DNA of 64,000 nucleotides from DALYLB01 sp964468345 (GCA_964468345.1 CAYXVZ010000015.1:32942-96941); one strand, 5' to 3'; counted from the first letter of the stretch, positions 8,162 through 21,652 are shown. Translations and numbers: made by a program. The notes: a model not told the origin generated them from the sequence alone.

Positions 8162-11100
8162 TCAAAAATAGATCCGCGCCGCGAATTGCACCTGCCGCGG
8201 ATCTTCCGTGCCCGTGATCACGCCGAAGTTTGCCGCGCCGAAGGCCGTGCCCGGGGTTTGAAAATTGGCCCGGTTGAAAACATTGAAGGCTTCGGCGCGA
8301 ATCTGCAGGCGAAAGTTTTCGGTGAAATGAAAGTCCCGCTGCAAGGAAACGTTCGTGCTGAAATACGACGGCCCCCGCAGATTGGGCAGCGTGCGCGGCG
8401 CATTGCCGAAGTTGTATGGGGTCGGCTGCGCAAAGGCGGCCGGGTTGAAATATTGCCGGATGTGGTCGGCCTTGGATCGATCGGGCAGGAGAATTTCGCC
8501 GATGATGTTCGGCCGCAGGCTGTTGAACGCAAGGCCCTGCAGCGAAGCATTCGCCGCGCTGACCGAAATCGGAAAGCCGCTCTGCGCCTGGGCGATCACG
8601 TTGAGCGCGAAACCGCCGAGCAAATTGGCCGCCCAGCCTTCGGAAAGAAAACGTTGCCGTCTTCCGAGCGGCAGCACCCAGTTCAGATCCCCGATGAAGC
8701 GATGCGCGACATCGAAATTCGAAAGCGATTTGTCGGCCCGTCGATTGTGATAATCCTGATAATACTGAATCTGGATCGTCTGATTGTTGAGCGACATCGA
8801 GGTCAGGTCGTCGATCGACTTCGAAAAGGCGTAAGCCGCGCTGAAATTCAGGCCCGTGGCGGCGCGGCGCGCGACCGTCAGTTGCAGCGAATGATAACTG
8901 GAATGCGATTCATTCTGGCTGTACGAAACGACGTTGCCGAATTGCGGATAGGGCCGCAGCAATTGCGCGACGGTCACGGTCGAGCGTCCGAGAATCGAGG
9001 TCGACGCGGGACGCTGATTCGCGGGCAAATTCAGAAAAGGATTCGGCACGGTCAGATTTCCGAGCGGCGCGCCGTTGACGATCCGTCGCGCGATCGCCAG
9101 CGCTTCCGGGCTGAGTTGATTGATATCGGTCGCGCCGCTGAGCAGGCTTGAGCCCGCCGCGCCCGCATAGGCGGCTTCCACGGTCAGGCCGCCGGGCAAT
9201 TCGCGCTGCAGGTTCAGATTCCATTGTTCAAGTTTGGGCTGGCGAATGTTTCGCAGTCGCACCGGAATCGATTGCTGCCCGAAGCCATAGAGCGGCCCCG
9301 GATATGCATCGCTTTGGCCGACGATGCCGGCGGGGAAGGGATTGCCCAGATTCGTGCCCGGTGTCGGGCTGATGCCGTTGTTGAGCGAAGCGATGAACGG
9401 CGTTTCGGCCAGGCCGGCCATGGCCGCCGTCACGATGTTAAATCCGCCGCCGCCAAGCGGTGCATAAAAGACCGCGCCGCCCGCGCGCAGCACGGTCTTA
9501 TCATCCAGCTTGAACGCAAGCCCGATGCGCGGGCCGAAGTTGTTATAGTCGCGATCGTAATTTTCGCGATCCGCAACGCCATCGCGCCCGACCGGCGTCA
9601 CCACGCCGCGCAGCGAAATGGCCCGCGTGCCGAGGCCCATTGCTTCGGGAAACGCGACCGAGATCGAATCGACCGGAAAGCTCGCGCGCGGATCGAAATT
9701 GAGCAGGCGATTGAATCGTTCCGTATTGCCGGTTTCGAGTTCCCATCGCAGTCCCAGGTTCAGCGTCAGCCGTTGATTCACCTTCCAGTCATCCTGCAAA
9801 AAAAGCGCATAGTACTTGCTCTGCAGCGCGGGTTGCGGCGCGATCGCCAGTCGGCCCGAGGCCGGATTGCCCAGCAATAGGGCCGCAATCGCATCGCCCG
9901 TCTGCGGCGTTGTCTCGACCGGAACGCGCTGTGTGAAGGCCCGCGAAAACGTGAAATTGCCCGACGGATCGTCCGGCCGGTAGTTGTACATTCGATAGGC
10001 GCGCTCATTCGCGCCCAGCTTGATCGCATGCGCGCCGCGCAGCCAGCTCAGATCCTGATTAAGGCTGAAAACATCCTGATTGTTTCGATAAAAGCCGAAA
10101 TTGCGCGGCGGCCCCAGCGAGGAATAACCGCCCGGATTGAGCGTCGGAAAGACTTTTGTATCGTCCGAAGCGCTCGCCATATACGCCGGCAGGCCGAGCG
10201 AGGTCACGTCGAAGCCGCGCGAGAAATGCGTCGCGTCATTGTTGAATCGCGTGAAGCCCGCATTTAAATGCAGCACGAGTTTGGGCGAAATCGTGTTGAC
10301 GTAATTCGCCACCCAGGTGCCCGGCACCGAACTCTGCCTCGGATTCTGAATCGGCGAGGCAATGCTGTCCGGAAAGGGGCCGGAGTTATAAAGAATGTTG
10401 CGGTCCTTGATCACGCGAAAGAACGCCTGTTGCGAAGCCGTCAGCGCATAATCGATGCGCGCCGTGATCTGATAATTATTGGTCGTCGCCAGCGTGTTCG
10501 CGACATAGTTGTTGCTGAAACCGAGTCCGTTCGAATTGCGAATGCCCGCCGCGTTGGGCAGCGGAAAATAAGCGAGCGCCGCGCGGCCCACGGGGTTAAG
10601 CTGGCTGGCCGGAATCACATTGTCGGCAAAGGCCACGCGCGAGCCCGCGCCGGGCTGCCCCGCCGCGACGACCGCGCCCGGCATATAGATCTGGCCGATG
10701 CGCGCGGGAATCAGATTGCCTTTCGTGTCGACCACCGTTATGCCGGGAAGGGCCGCGCCCAGCAGCTCCGAGAAATCCCCTTCGCGCATTTTCGCCGTCG
10801 GCACGGTCGAAGGCTGTTGCCGCGTCTGCGAAATGCGCAGCGCCTCATAGTTGAAAAAGAAAAACAGATTCTCCGGTTTTTGCAGCCATCGGCCATTTCT
10901 TCCAAATGATGGCAGATAGACCGGCCCGCCCAGATTGCCGCCATATTGATTGAAGCGGAGTTTTTCCTTCACGCCGTTCGGATTCGCATTGACGAAAAAG
11001 CTGCGCGCATCCAGGGCGTCATTGCGCAGGTATTCGAAAAGCGCGCCGTGAAATTCGGACGTTCCCGATCGCGTGGAGAAGTTCAAGGCCCCGCCGCCCG

Positions 11101-11827
11101 TGCGGCCATATTCGGCGGGAAAGGAATTGGTCACGATTTGAAATTCCTGCACGGCATCGGGCGAAGGCCGCAGCGAAATGCGATTGTCGCCTTTGTTCGC
11201 CAGCGGAATCCCATCGACCAGCGCTTGCGTGTTCAGCGTGCGGCCGCCATTGATCGAGACTTCGCCGGAGGCCGTCAGGTCGGGATTCGCGCCGCGCGAG
11301 CCCGGCGCCGAGGTCACGCCGATTTCGAGTTGCGCGAGTTGAAAGACATTTCTGCCATTGAGCGGCAGCGCATCCACGCGCGTGCGGCCCACAATGCCGC
11401 CCAGCGCGCTCGTCGCCGTGTCGAGGCCCGCGGGCTCTGTGGCCACAATGTTAATGGTCTCGGCCACATCACCCGGCGATAGCGAGATCGTGAGTTCCGC
11501 CGTCTGCCCGATTTCCAATTGCAGATTCGGTTGCCGATATCCTTTGAATCCCGCGGCCTGGGCTTCGATGGAATAGATGCCCGGTGGAATCAGGACGAAC
11601 GTGAATTGCCCGTCTCCTTCCGTCGTGAAGCTGCGTTTCCAGCCCGTGGCAAGGTTGGTCAGCGAGATGATCGCGCCGCCGATGGCATTTGCGCTCGCAT
11701 CATTGACGCCGCCCTTCAACGTGGCCGTCGCGCTCTGGCTCTGCGCGGAAAAAGGCAGCATCGATAGAAGGGCGATCAGAGAGCCCAATACATACATATA
11801 TCGCATCGCGATTTTCTGGTTTTTCAT
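8162..11827 (-). CDS. Oar-like TonB-dependent receptor, second copy
   Basis: 1221 residues from the ATG at 11825-11827, which has GGAGA 7 nt upstream and a signal peptide directly after it. The in-frame extension to 12004 runs through a terminator-like leader and is rejected. After the signal peptide (cleavage near SAQSQS) come a carboxypeptidase-regulatory domain (about 32-115), a plug with LPLNGRN near 154-160, and a long barrel ending in VQFAARIYF. It is a paralogue of its neighbours but clearly divergent. The substrate is unknown; in Acidobacteria and Bacteroidota such receptors often import polysaccharide or peptide fragments. Its leader holds a terminator-like hairpin (11855-11899), so expression may be attenuated. 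Confidence 0.88.
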   Translation of the reverse strand: MKNQKIAMRYMYVLGSLIALLSMLPFSAQSQSATATLKGGVNDASANAIGGAIISLTNLATGWKRSFTTEGDGQFTFVLIPPGIYSIEAQAAGFKGYRQPNLQLEIGQTAELTISLSPGDVAETINIVATEPAGLDTATSALGGIVGRTRVDALPLNGRNVFQLAQLEIGVTSAPGSRGANPDLTASGEVSINGGRTLNTQALVDGIPLANKGDNRISLRPSPDAVQEFQIVTNSFPAEYGRTGGGALNFSTRSGTSEFHGALFEYLRNDALDARSFFVNANPNGVKEKLRFNQYGGNLGGPVYLPSFGRNGRWLQKPENLFFFFNYEALRISQTRQQPSTVPTAKMREGDFSELLGAALPGITVVDTKGNLIPARIGQIYMPGAVVAAGQPGAGSRVAFADNVIPASQLNPVGRAALAYFPLPNAAGIRNSNGLGFSNNYVANTLATTNNYQITARIDYALTASQQAFFRVIKDRNILYNSGPFPDSIASPIQNPRQSSVPGTWVANYVNTISPKLVLHLNAGFTRFNNDATHFSRGFDVTSLGLPAYMASASDDTKVFPTLNPGGYSSLGPPRNFGFYRNNQDVFSLNQDLSWLRGAHAIKLGANERAYRMYNYRPDDPSGNFTFSRAFTQRVPVETTPQTGDAIAALLLGNPASGRLAIAPQPALQSKYYALFLQDDWKVNQRLTLNLGLRWELETGNTERFNRLLNFDPRASFPVDSISVAFPEAMGLGTRAISLRGVVTPVGRDGVADRENYDRDYNNFGPRIGLAFKLDDKTVLRAGGAVFYAPLGGGGFNIVTAAMAGLAETPFIASLNNGISPTPGTNLGNPFPAGIVGQSDAYPGPLYGFGQQSIPVRLRNIRQPKLEQWNLNLQRELPGGLTVEAAYAGAAGSSLLSGATDINQLSPEALAIARRIVNGAPLGNLTVPNPFLNLPANQRPASTSILGRSTVTVAQLLRPYPQFGNVVSYSQNESHSSYHSLQLTVARRAATGLNFSAAYAFSKSIDDLTSMSLNNQTIQIQYYQDYHNRRADKSLSNFDVAHRFIGDLNWVLPLGRRQRFLSEGWAANLLGGFALNVIAQAQSGFPISVSAANASLQGLAFNSLRPNIIGEILLPDRSKADHIRQYFNPAAFAQPTPYNFGNAPRTLPNLRGPSYFSTNVSLQRDFHFTENFRLQIRAEAFNVFNRANFQTPGTAFGAANFGVITGTEDPRQVQFAARIYF

Positions 11828-11854
11828 TTGAAATCTCCGAGGTCCGTGTTGGGT

Positions 11855-11899
11855 AAAAAAACAAACCCGCTGCCGGGCGAGGAAGCCTGACAGCGGGTT
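11855..11899 (-). terminator. Terminator-like hairpin in the receptor's 5' leader
   Basis: On the minus strand, arms 11891-11899 and 11864-11872 form a 9-bp GC-rich stem (AACCCGCTG/CAGCGGGTT) followed directly by a T-rich run at 11855-11863. It ends about 28 nt before the start codon of the receptor gene at 11827. That position suits a transcription attenuator. It might instead terminate an unannotated upstream transcript, although no gene is visible there. Confidence 0.55.
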
Positions 11900-12469
11900 C
11901 GATGATTCAAGTCGTTTGTATCGAGTCTTATTCCCTCCGCGCAGGTCTTCCATAGACGCACGTACACAAACAACAACAAGCCCAGCCTTGCAGAATGCTT
12001 TCAACTGAAGATGTGTCCGGTATGCGGCCGGAGGTAGACATGCGAATCTCTTCTATCTCCTGTAAATGAATGGGAGATTATGGATTGTGTTATGTTGTCA
12101 GAGAGAATCTATTGGACTTGCGCGAAGCTTCGGCTAACCACTGGCTGGCGGTTAGCCTATATACACAGGCTGAGATGCGTGCCCGGGCAGAGGCACGCGC
12201 GAATTCCATATTCGCATTTGAGATTGGTATCCATGTATTCCTAGTTATTGACTGGGAGTTTATAGCCTATGAGACATGTCATGGTCAAGAGGGAAATAAC
12301 AAGATCATGGGATCCGAGGCGATAGAACATCTCTCACTCCGCCAGGGCGGCATCTTGGCGGATATCGCTCCTCATTCTGGCAATTCCGACCGGACTCGGC
12401 GTATTATCTCCGCGGAGTTCATCACCAATTTTTCTCAAAACAAACCATCGAACATGCGGAGGTTCGGAC
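11900..12469. other. Divergent intergenic region, no gene supported
   Basis: About 570 bp between divergent genes. It should contain both promoters, but I see no convincing -35/-10 pair. A small hairpin with 8-bp arms (GGCTAACC at 12132-12139 and GGTTAGCC at 12150-12157) is present. A 190-codon reading frame crosses the region and runs into the next gene in another frame; it has no recognisable features. This is one of the few large gaps lacking a long palindrome. Confidence 0.4.
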
Positions 12470-15715
<3,246 letters not shown>

Positions 15716-16436
15716 CAGTTTGCCCGAGAGCGGAAAAGTACGCACTCGCCGCGGGAAATCTTCCCAGGATTGAAAACTTTTCATTGCGATAGCGGTAGAA
15801 GGCGTCTGTGGCTCTGCCCGGATTTTCTCAGGTTAGTTTTAGCAAGAAATAATTTTTAGCGCAGCGAAACAAACGAAAGATAGGTTCTTTTTCGTCTGTT
15901 TCGTTGTTTTATTTTTCAGTCCTTCCTTTTTGTATCTATTTTCCTTCCCGAAACATAAATTACATTCAGCGTTAAAATCAGTAGTAGACACTATCGCAAT
16001 TCTCTGGCAGACTTTTGTAGTCGTATTCGGTCAACGACTAAATGATCTTTAATTGGTTTTCATTCGGATTTACAGCGTTTCTCAATTGGATATGCAGGCC
16101 AAATGAAATTTCAACACAAAGGTTCAAGGGCTCAAAGGTTCAAAGAGCCCTTTATAGATCGGCCTTTGAACCTTTGAGCCCTTGAACCTTTGTGTTGAGA
16201 TTCTTCTATTTTTCCTACTCATTACATGTGAAAAGCGCTGTAATTGAGACGATCCGGTCGATCGCCGACTCATTTGCATCCCGTAAAGCAACTCCGATCA
16301 GAAAATCCAACTAACAGATCACCCGCAAAGTATCCCCGAGTTATCAACCCCGTGCATCCATCAGGATGATCAATCAGGAATAACACTATCAGTTGAGCGA
16401 GAGCTTCGTGCTGTCATTCAGGGAGTAGCTACAGGT
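15716..16436. other. Long intergenic region with two inverted repeats
   Basis: About 720 AT-richer bases without a supportable gene. It contains a weak 13-bp inverted repeat (15865-15877 with 15891-15903, one mismatch) in the CGAAACAAACGAA vocabulary, and the perfect 35-bp repeat at 16111-16198 listed separately. The latter is flanked by a partly symmetric ACAGCGTTT / AAGCGCTGT pair. The promoter of the next receptor should lie in the right half, but I cannot place it. Confidence 0.5.
16111..16198. repeat. Perfect 35-bp inverted repeat (GGTTCAAGGGCTCAAA type)
   Basis: Arms 16111-16145 and 16164-16198 are perfectly complementary around an 18-nt loop. The arm is an iteration of GGTTCAAAG / GGCTCAAAG-like words. 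It sits in the spacer about 240 bp upstream of the third TonB receptor gene. Confidence 0.95.
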
Positions 16437-19400
16437 ATGTTCAGAAAAGCATCTTACCTGTTGCTGTTCGCATTCATCGTGCTGTTCGTTTCCTCACAGG
16501 GAAGCGCGCAGGTGAACGTTGCGACGGCGACATTGAAGGGAACGATTACGGATCCGACGGGAGCCGTGGTGCCGGGAGCGGTTGTCACCGCGCGAAGCGT
16601 GAATCAGGGCGTGAGCCGGCAGACCACGACGAATGAAACAGGGGACTATCTGATTCCGCTGCTCAATCCCGGAGATTACGAAGTGACGGTGGAGGCCGGC
16701 GGCTTCAAGGCGCAGGCGATCGGGAAAATCAACTTGACGGTCGGACAGACCTTCGTGAGCAACGGGCAACTGGAACTGACGCAGATCGAAAAACGATACG
16801 TGGCCAATACGGAGACGCCATTGATCGAGCCGGAACGGTCGCAGCAATCGAACACGATCGAGCGACGCCAGATCGAAACCCTGCCGAACACGGCGCGCAT
16901 TTTCACGGATTACATTTTTATCCTGCCGGGCGTGGTCAACACGGACATTCCGCGATTGCAGAACACGCGCATTTCGCAGTTGCGCAACTCGGGTCTTTCG
17001 ATCGGCGGCGGAAACGGGCAGTTGAATTATGTTTCGGTCGACGGAGGAGAGAACGAGTTCGGCACTGGCGCGCTGCGCATTCGGAACCTGAGCGTCGAAT
17101 CGATTCAGGAGTTTCAGGTCAACCGGAATGCTTTCACGGCCGAGTTCGGCTTCACGACGGGAACGGCCATCAACGCCGTCACCAAGAGCGGCGGCAATTC
17201 CTATCACGGCAGCTTTTACGGATTTTATCGCTCCGATGAACTGGGGGCGCGAAATCCGCTGATCTTTGCCGAAGAGAATCCCTACAATCAGAATATTTTC
17301 AGCGGCGTCAACGGGGGCGGACCGATCAAAAAGAATCGGGCCTTTTTCTTTGCGTCCTACGAAGCGCTGCGAGGCGACGATACGCGGGTGCGATCGTATA
17401 TCTCGGACAATCCAGCGCTGTTAAAACCCACGGCCGCGCAGGAAGCCTATCTGTCGCAACTCAGCTCGGGCCCGAATGCCACCTCGCAAACCGTCCGAAT
17501 CGCGGGAACGCTGCGCGCCCTGTTGACGGGAACGAACTTTCCGCGCGCGCTGGCCTTTCTGCGATCCAATGAAGGGGCGTTTCCCTTGAAGGATCGGTCG
17601 TACACGTTTACGTCGCGCGTGGACTATGAGCAGAGTGCGCGCAATATTTTCAACGGCCGGTATACCTTTTCCGATGAAGATGCAAACAACCTGAGCCTGG
17701 ATAATTTTCAAGCAGCGGGCCGCGCGCTCACTCTCGAACAACACGATTACACGGCGGTCGGCACCTGGAGCCATATCTTCAACGACGGCCTGTATAACCA
17801 GTTTCGCTTTCAGTTCGCGAACAACAATTTTGAACAGGTGGCGCCCACGCAGGCCTCGCCGTCCATCTCGATCGGCGGCCTGGGCGATTTCGGTCCCGCC
17901 TTTGCGACGCCTCTCTTCGTCTCGCAGGAACGTTTTCAGTTCGACGACACGCTGGCCTGGACGCGCGGAAAGCACAACTTCAAATTCGGCGTGACGTATC
18001 GACCGGTGCGGTACCGGGTCACGAGCAACATCACCTTCAACGGCGATTTTCAGTTTTACGCGGGCCTGCCGCCCACGCTGGCGCTCTCGCCCGCGGATCA
18101 GGCCGTCCTGACCGGCCCGCTGGCCGCGCCGCTCGAGGCCGGCGCGACTTCGTTGCAGGGCTTTTTCCTCGGGCTCCCCTTCGGCTGGGGGCAGGGATTC
18201 GGAAACGGATTCGTCAAAGGCACGCAGCACGCGGTGGGCTTTTTCGAACAGGATTCATGGAAACCGAATCGCCGCACGACGATCGATTACGGCTTGCGGC
18301 TGGATTATGAAAATCGGCCGGGCACGGGCACGCGCGGGATCAATGTCTCGCCGCGAATCGGGTTCGCCGTGGATGCGTTCGGTAACGGCAAGACCGTGGT
18401 GCGCGGCGGCGGCGGCCTGTTTTATGCGGTCACGGGCCTGCAAACTTTCACCATTTCCGGTGTGCAGTCCGAGCAGGAAGTCGGCCTGATCATTGCCGGC
18501 CGATCCCTGTTCGATGGCCCGCAATCGTCCGTGGCTCTTTGGAACTACGGCCAATCGCTCGGCAAGCTTCCGTTTCGTTCACTGACGGAAGCCGATGTCC
18601 GCGCGTTCGGCATCAATGTGGCGCCGCGCCAACCCGGCCGTCGTCTGGGAATTACGGCGTCCGATTATGAAAGCCCGTATTCGATGCAGGCCAGCCTCGG
18701 CATCTCGCAATTGCTTGCACGGGACCTGACGCTGGATGTCGCCTATCAGTTTTATCGCGGCGTTCATCTGCCGATTGCCGCCGAGACGAATTTTGTGGAA
18801 AGCGGGCGGGACATCGACATCCCGGGCGCGCCCGATCTGGGCAAATTTCTCGGGCCGCAACTCGTTCCGATCGATCCCGCGATCGGATCGCGGATTTTAT
18901 ATGCCTCGTGGGGAAATTCCGTTTATCACGGAGCCACGATCGGGCTGACCAAACGCTTCAACCGGCTGACGCAATTCACGGCCAATTACACCTACTCCAA
19001 GTCGATCGACGATGCATATGACTTTTTGGGTCTGGCATCGCCCTTCATTCCGACGCGGCGGTTTCTGGATCGCAGCCTTTCGGCCTTCGACCTGCGGCAT
19101 AACTTCGTGGCGCATGGCTCGTTCGAATCGCCCTTCAAGCGAGGAGCGGGGCAGCCATGGTATGCGCGGGCGCTGGCGGACATTACCTTGAGTCCGATTG
19201 TCTTCGCGCGCTCGGGCTTTCCGTTCACGCTCTTTCTCGGCACGGACATCAACGGCGATACCAACACCGCGGACCGTCCCTATTTCGCGCCGCGAAATTC
19301 GGGCAAAGGGCCGCTGTTTTTCGGGACGAACCTTCGCCTGATGAAACGCCTGTATGTCAATCCGACGCGCGCAGAGGGATTGCGCGTGGATTTCATTGTC

Positions 19401-19622
19401 GAGGCGAACAACCTTTTCAACCGAACGAACTTTCTTCGGGTGAACGATGAAATCTGCAGCACGGGCGCCTCGGCGGGCTCGATCAGCGGATGCGATGTTC
19501 GGTTGTTGACCGGTCCCTTCGATCTGCGCGGCAGCCGGGATATCAGTCCCCGCTCGCCGTTAGGATATTCCGTCGCCGCGCCGGGACGGCAATTGCAGTT
19601 CGGATTGAAACTGGTGTTTTAG
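16437..19622 (+). CDS. Oar-like TonB-dependent receptor, third copy
   Basis: 1061 residues, ATG with GGAG upstream. A signal peptide is followed by a cleavage site near QGSAQV (21-26), then a carboxypeptidase-regulatory domain (about 28-115), a plug with a LPNTARIF segment in place of the LPLNGR motif of the other two, and a barrel ending in LQFGLKLVF. This copy lies directly before a TonB-like gene, separated only by a 38-bp palindrome, which suggests that receptor and energiser are co-expressed. The substrate is unknown. Confidence 0.88.
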   Translation: MFRKASYLLLFAFIVLFVSSQGSAQVNVATATLKGTITDPTGAVVPGAVVTARSVNQGVSRQTTTNETGDYLIPLLNPGDYEVTVEAGGFKAQAIGKINLTVGQTFVSNGQLELTQIEKRYVANTETPLIEPERSQQSNTIERRQIETLPNTARIFTDYIFILPGVVNTDIPRLQNTRISQLRNSGLSIGGGNGQLNYVSVDGGENEFGTGALRIRNLSVESIQEFQVNRNAFTAEFGFTTGTAINAVTKSGGNSYHGSFYGFYRSDELGARNPLIFAEENPYNQNIFSGVNGGGPIKKNRAFFFASYEALRGDDTRVRSYISDNPALLKPTAAQEAYLSQLSSGPNATSQTVRIAGTLRALLTGTNFPRALAFLRSNEGAFPLKDRSYTFTSRVDYEQSARNIFNGRYTFSDEDANNLSLDNFQAAGRALTLEQHDYTAVGTWSHIFNDGLYNQFRFQFANNNFEQVAPTQASPSISIGGLGDFGPAFATPLFVSQERFQFDDTLAWTRGKHNFKFGVTYRPVRYRVTSNITFNGDFQFYAGLPPTLALSPADQAVLTGPLAAPLEAGATSLQGFFLGLPFGWGQGFGNGFVKGTQHAVGFFEQDSWKPNRRTTIDYGLRLDYENRPGTGTRGINVSPRIGFAVDAFGNGKTVVRGGGGLFYAVTGLQTFTISGVQSEQEVGLIIAGRSLFDGPQSSVALWNYGQSLGKLPFRSLTEADVRAFGINVAPRQPGRRLGITASDYESPYSMQASLGISQLLARDLTLDVAYQFYRGVHLPIAAETNFVESGRDIDIPGAPDLGKFLGPQLVPIDPAIGSRILYASWGNSVYHGATIGLTKRFNRLTQFTANYTYSKSIDDAYDFLGLASPFIPTRRFLDRSLSAFDLRHNFVAHGSFESPFKRGAGQPWYARALADITLSPIVFARSGFPFTLFLGTDINGDTNTADRPYFAPRNSGKGPLFFGTNLRLMKRLYVNPTRAEGLRVDFIVEANNLFNRTNFLRVNDEICSTGASAGSISGCDVRLLTGPFDLRGSRDISPRSPLGYSVAAPGRQLQFGLKLVF

Positions 19623-19630
19623 GTTTTTTT

Positions 19631-19668
19631 ATAGGTCTTATAGGTCCTATAGGACCTATAAGACCTAT
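19631..19668. repeat. Perfect 38-bp palindrome without loop
   Basis: The 38 bases read identically on both strands and are made of GGTCTTATA and GGTCCTATA words. It lies between the third receptor's stop codon and the TonB-like gene, 12 bp before its ATG, where a transcript hairpin could affect read-through or ribosome access. A run of seven T precedes it. Confidence 0.97.
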
Positions 19669-19679
19669 AGGAACTGCTC

Positions 19680-20552
19680 ATGAAATTTTTAGCGAGCCTT
19701 TTTCTGATTGCGCTCATAAGTTTTCAAGATCCCCGATTTGATAAAAAGGCGATCGCGCTGGTGCAGCGAACGCCCGTTTCCACGCTGGAAGAGGCGATGC
19801 CGAACCAGCCGTTTGCGGATTGGTTCGCGGCAGTGATCGGAACGCGCGCCGGCATTGTCTGGCAGTTGGGAGAATGCGAGCAGGCTTTCGCGGTGCGCGG
19901 CGGCGATCCGCCCGCGTGCGTCGAAACGAACGCCGTGCTGGCGGATGGTCGCAAAATCATCGTGAAAGTCGCGGTCGGAACCTTTAAAAAAGGAATCAGC
20001 GGCGATCCCGGATTCTTTTATGCCGTGATCGAACAGCGGGATCAGTTTCTGGTCCTGAACCGATTGCAGGACCTGCCGGTCGGTGTTCGGTCGCCCGAAA
20101 AACTTGCGGAGGCTGCAAAGCCCCGGCTGGTGCCGGCAATTCCTTCGCCGCTCGAGGTCACGCCCAATCAACCGAAGGAAGAAAGCCCCGCGCCGCCGGT
20201 TCCTGAGCCGATTCCGGAAAGGTCTCCGGAACAGCCGGCCGTTGCCCCGCCGCCCGCCGAAACGGCTCCGCGAAAGCTTTCGACCGGCGCGCTGCTCGGA
20301 AAAGTTCTGCATGAGGTCGGCCCTGTAATGCCGCCGGATGCAAAGCGGATCAATGTTTTCGGCGAGGTGCAGGTCCTGGTGACCATTTCCGATACCGGCA
20401 AGGTCGTTGAAGCCCGCGCCATCAACGGACCGCTGCTGTTGCGCAAAGCGGCTGTCGCGGCCGCGCGAGAATGGCGCTTCGTTCCAACATTTCTCAATGG
20501 CAATCCCCAGGCGGTGCAGGGAATTCTGACATTCGAATTTCCCCGTCCCTAA
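19680..20552 (+). CDS. TonB-family energy transducer
   Basis: 290 residues. The N-terminus has a short hydrophobic stretch (about 3-16) that could be a signal anchor. A globular region of unknown type (about 20-150) precedes a Pro/Glu-rich linker (about 155-200), then a C-terminal TonB domain with GEVQVLVTISDTGKV and AAREWRFVPTFLNG, which is the usual TonB_C signature. It would span the periplasm and pass proton-motive force to the receptors. The globular region before the linker is atypical for classical TonB. The next gene starts only 11 bp after its stop, so they are probably co-transcribed. Confidence 0.82.
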   Translation: MKFLASLFLIALISFQDPRFDKKAIALVQRTPVSTLEEAMPNQPFADWFAAVIGTRAGIVWQLGECEQAFAVRGGDPPACVETNAVLADGRKIIVKVAVGTFKKGISGDPGFFYAVIEQRDQFLVLNRLQDLPVGVRSPEKLAEAAKPRLVPAIPSPLEVTPNQPKEESPAPPVPEPIPERSPEQPAVAPPPAETAPRKLSTGALLGKVLHEVGPVMPPDAKRINVFGEVQVLVTISDTGKVVEARAINGPLLLRKAAVAAAREWRFVPTFLNGNPQAVQGILTFEFPRP

Positions 20553-20563
20553 GAGATATATTT

Positions 20564-21652
20564 ATGAATATGAAACGCACTCCTCAGGTCTTTGGGCTTT
20601 GCAAGGGCGCATTGATGGTCGCTTTTGCGATTGTAATTATATTTTCCACCGCGATCGCGCAGGTTCCCCTTAAAGAGCCCGCGGACGGCGTTTATGCGGG
20701 GATTGAGGTCAGCTCCGACGGCGTGCGCGCCGTCGTGTTGCAATCTTCCATCGAAGGAGATCTGCCGAGCGTGCGAATGGTCTATTCAGAGGTCATTCAT
20801 CTGCCCAGTTCGCAGATCGGCGGCGGGAGTCCGGCGCCGCAGGCCATAAAAGCAGCCGACCAGGCGGTCAACAGGCTGCTCAATCGCATCCGTCAGGAAT
20901 GGCGCGTTCCTGAATCGCAGGTTTATCTGATCGGCGCCTGTGAGTTGCGGGCCGACGAAAATCGCCCCTTGTTGGATGCCATTCGAGCATCGACTGGAAA
21001 AACGCTGACGCTGCTGGATGAGCCGACGGACGCCGAATTGAGCATCTCCGGCACGATTCCCAAACGCATTCAGGAGGGCGATGGATGGATCGATACGCGA
21101 AATTCCTCGATCCTGATTCAACTCGGTCTCTTCCATACGCGGCTGGGCTATCAAATGTTGAAATATCTTCCGCCCTCGCCGCCCGGCTACAACATCGTCG
21201 GCACGATGATTCCATCGAATCTCATCGGCTTGCGCGCGGCTTTGCACGAGCAGTTTGAACGCGCGCCCAGCCTGCAGACGCGAAAGAACATCTATCTTTC
21301 CGGCGATCTTGCCTGGGCGATTGTGACGCTTCTATATCCCGGCGATTCGCGAAACTTCGTTCCGCTCGATGCCGCGCTCATCAGCCAGTTTGCAAAGCGC
21401 GTTTCGGTCGATCCGAAGGGCGTGAGCAATCCGGATTTGAGCAAAATCAAGGATCCTGCCCGGCGGCAACTTGCCGAACGCGAGATCGGTTGGGTGCGCG
21501 ATGCCTTCACGGAACGGCAACTCATTGCCGCCGCCGTTCGGCTCAAACTGGTCGCCGAAGAGTTCAATTTTCAGGAGAAGCGTGTCTGGTATGCCCGGCA
21601 CGGCGATCTGGCCCGGCTGATGATTTATGTGCGCGTGCAGGCGGAAAAATAA
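20564..21652 (+). CDS. Exported protein resembling the Ppx/GppA actin-like fold
   Basis: 362 residues from the ATG at 20564; a second ATG six nt later is equally possible. Upstream in-frame codons overlap tonB and are rejected. The hydrophobic segment at about 8-26 ends in TAIAQV and looks like a cleavable signal peptide. The mature start GVYAGIEVSSDGVRAVVLQ resembles the first phosphate motif of ASKHA-fold proteins. A later IDTRNSSILIQLG occupies the place of the second motif, but without the Gly-rich DxGGGS core of active Ppx/GppA. I therefore suspect a degenerate, exported relative whose ligand is unknown. The fold assignment is by eye only. Confidence 0.45.
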   Translation: MNMKRTPQVFGLCKGALMVAFAIVIIFSTAIAQVPLKEPADGVYAGIEVSSDGVRAVVLQSSIEGDLPSVRMVYSEVIHLPSSQIGGGSPAPQAIKAADQAVNRLLNRIRQEWRVPESQVYLIGACELRADENRPLLDAIRASTGKTLTLLDEPTDAELSISGTIPKRIQEGDGWIDTRNSSILIQLGLFHTRLGYQMLKYLPPSPPGYNIVGTMIPSNLIGLRAALHEQFERAPSLQTRKNIYLSGDLAWAIVTLLYPGDSRNFVPLDAALISQFAKRVSVDPKGVSNPDLSKIKDPARRQLAEREIGWVRDAFTERQLIAAAVRLKLVAEEFNFQEKRVWYARHGDLARLMIYVRVQAEK

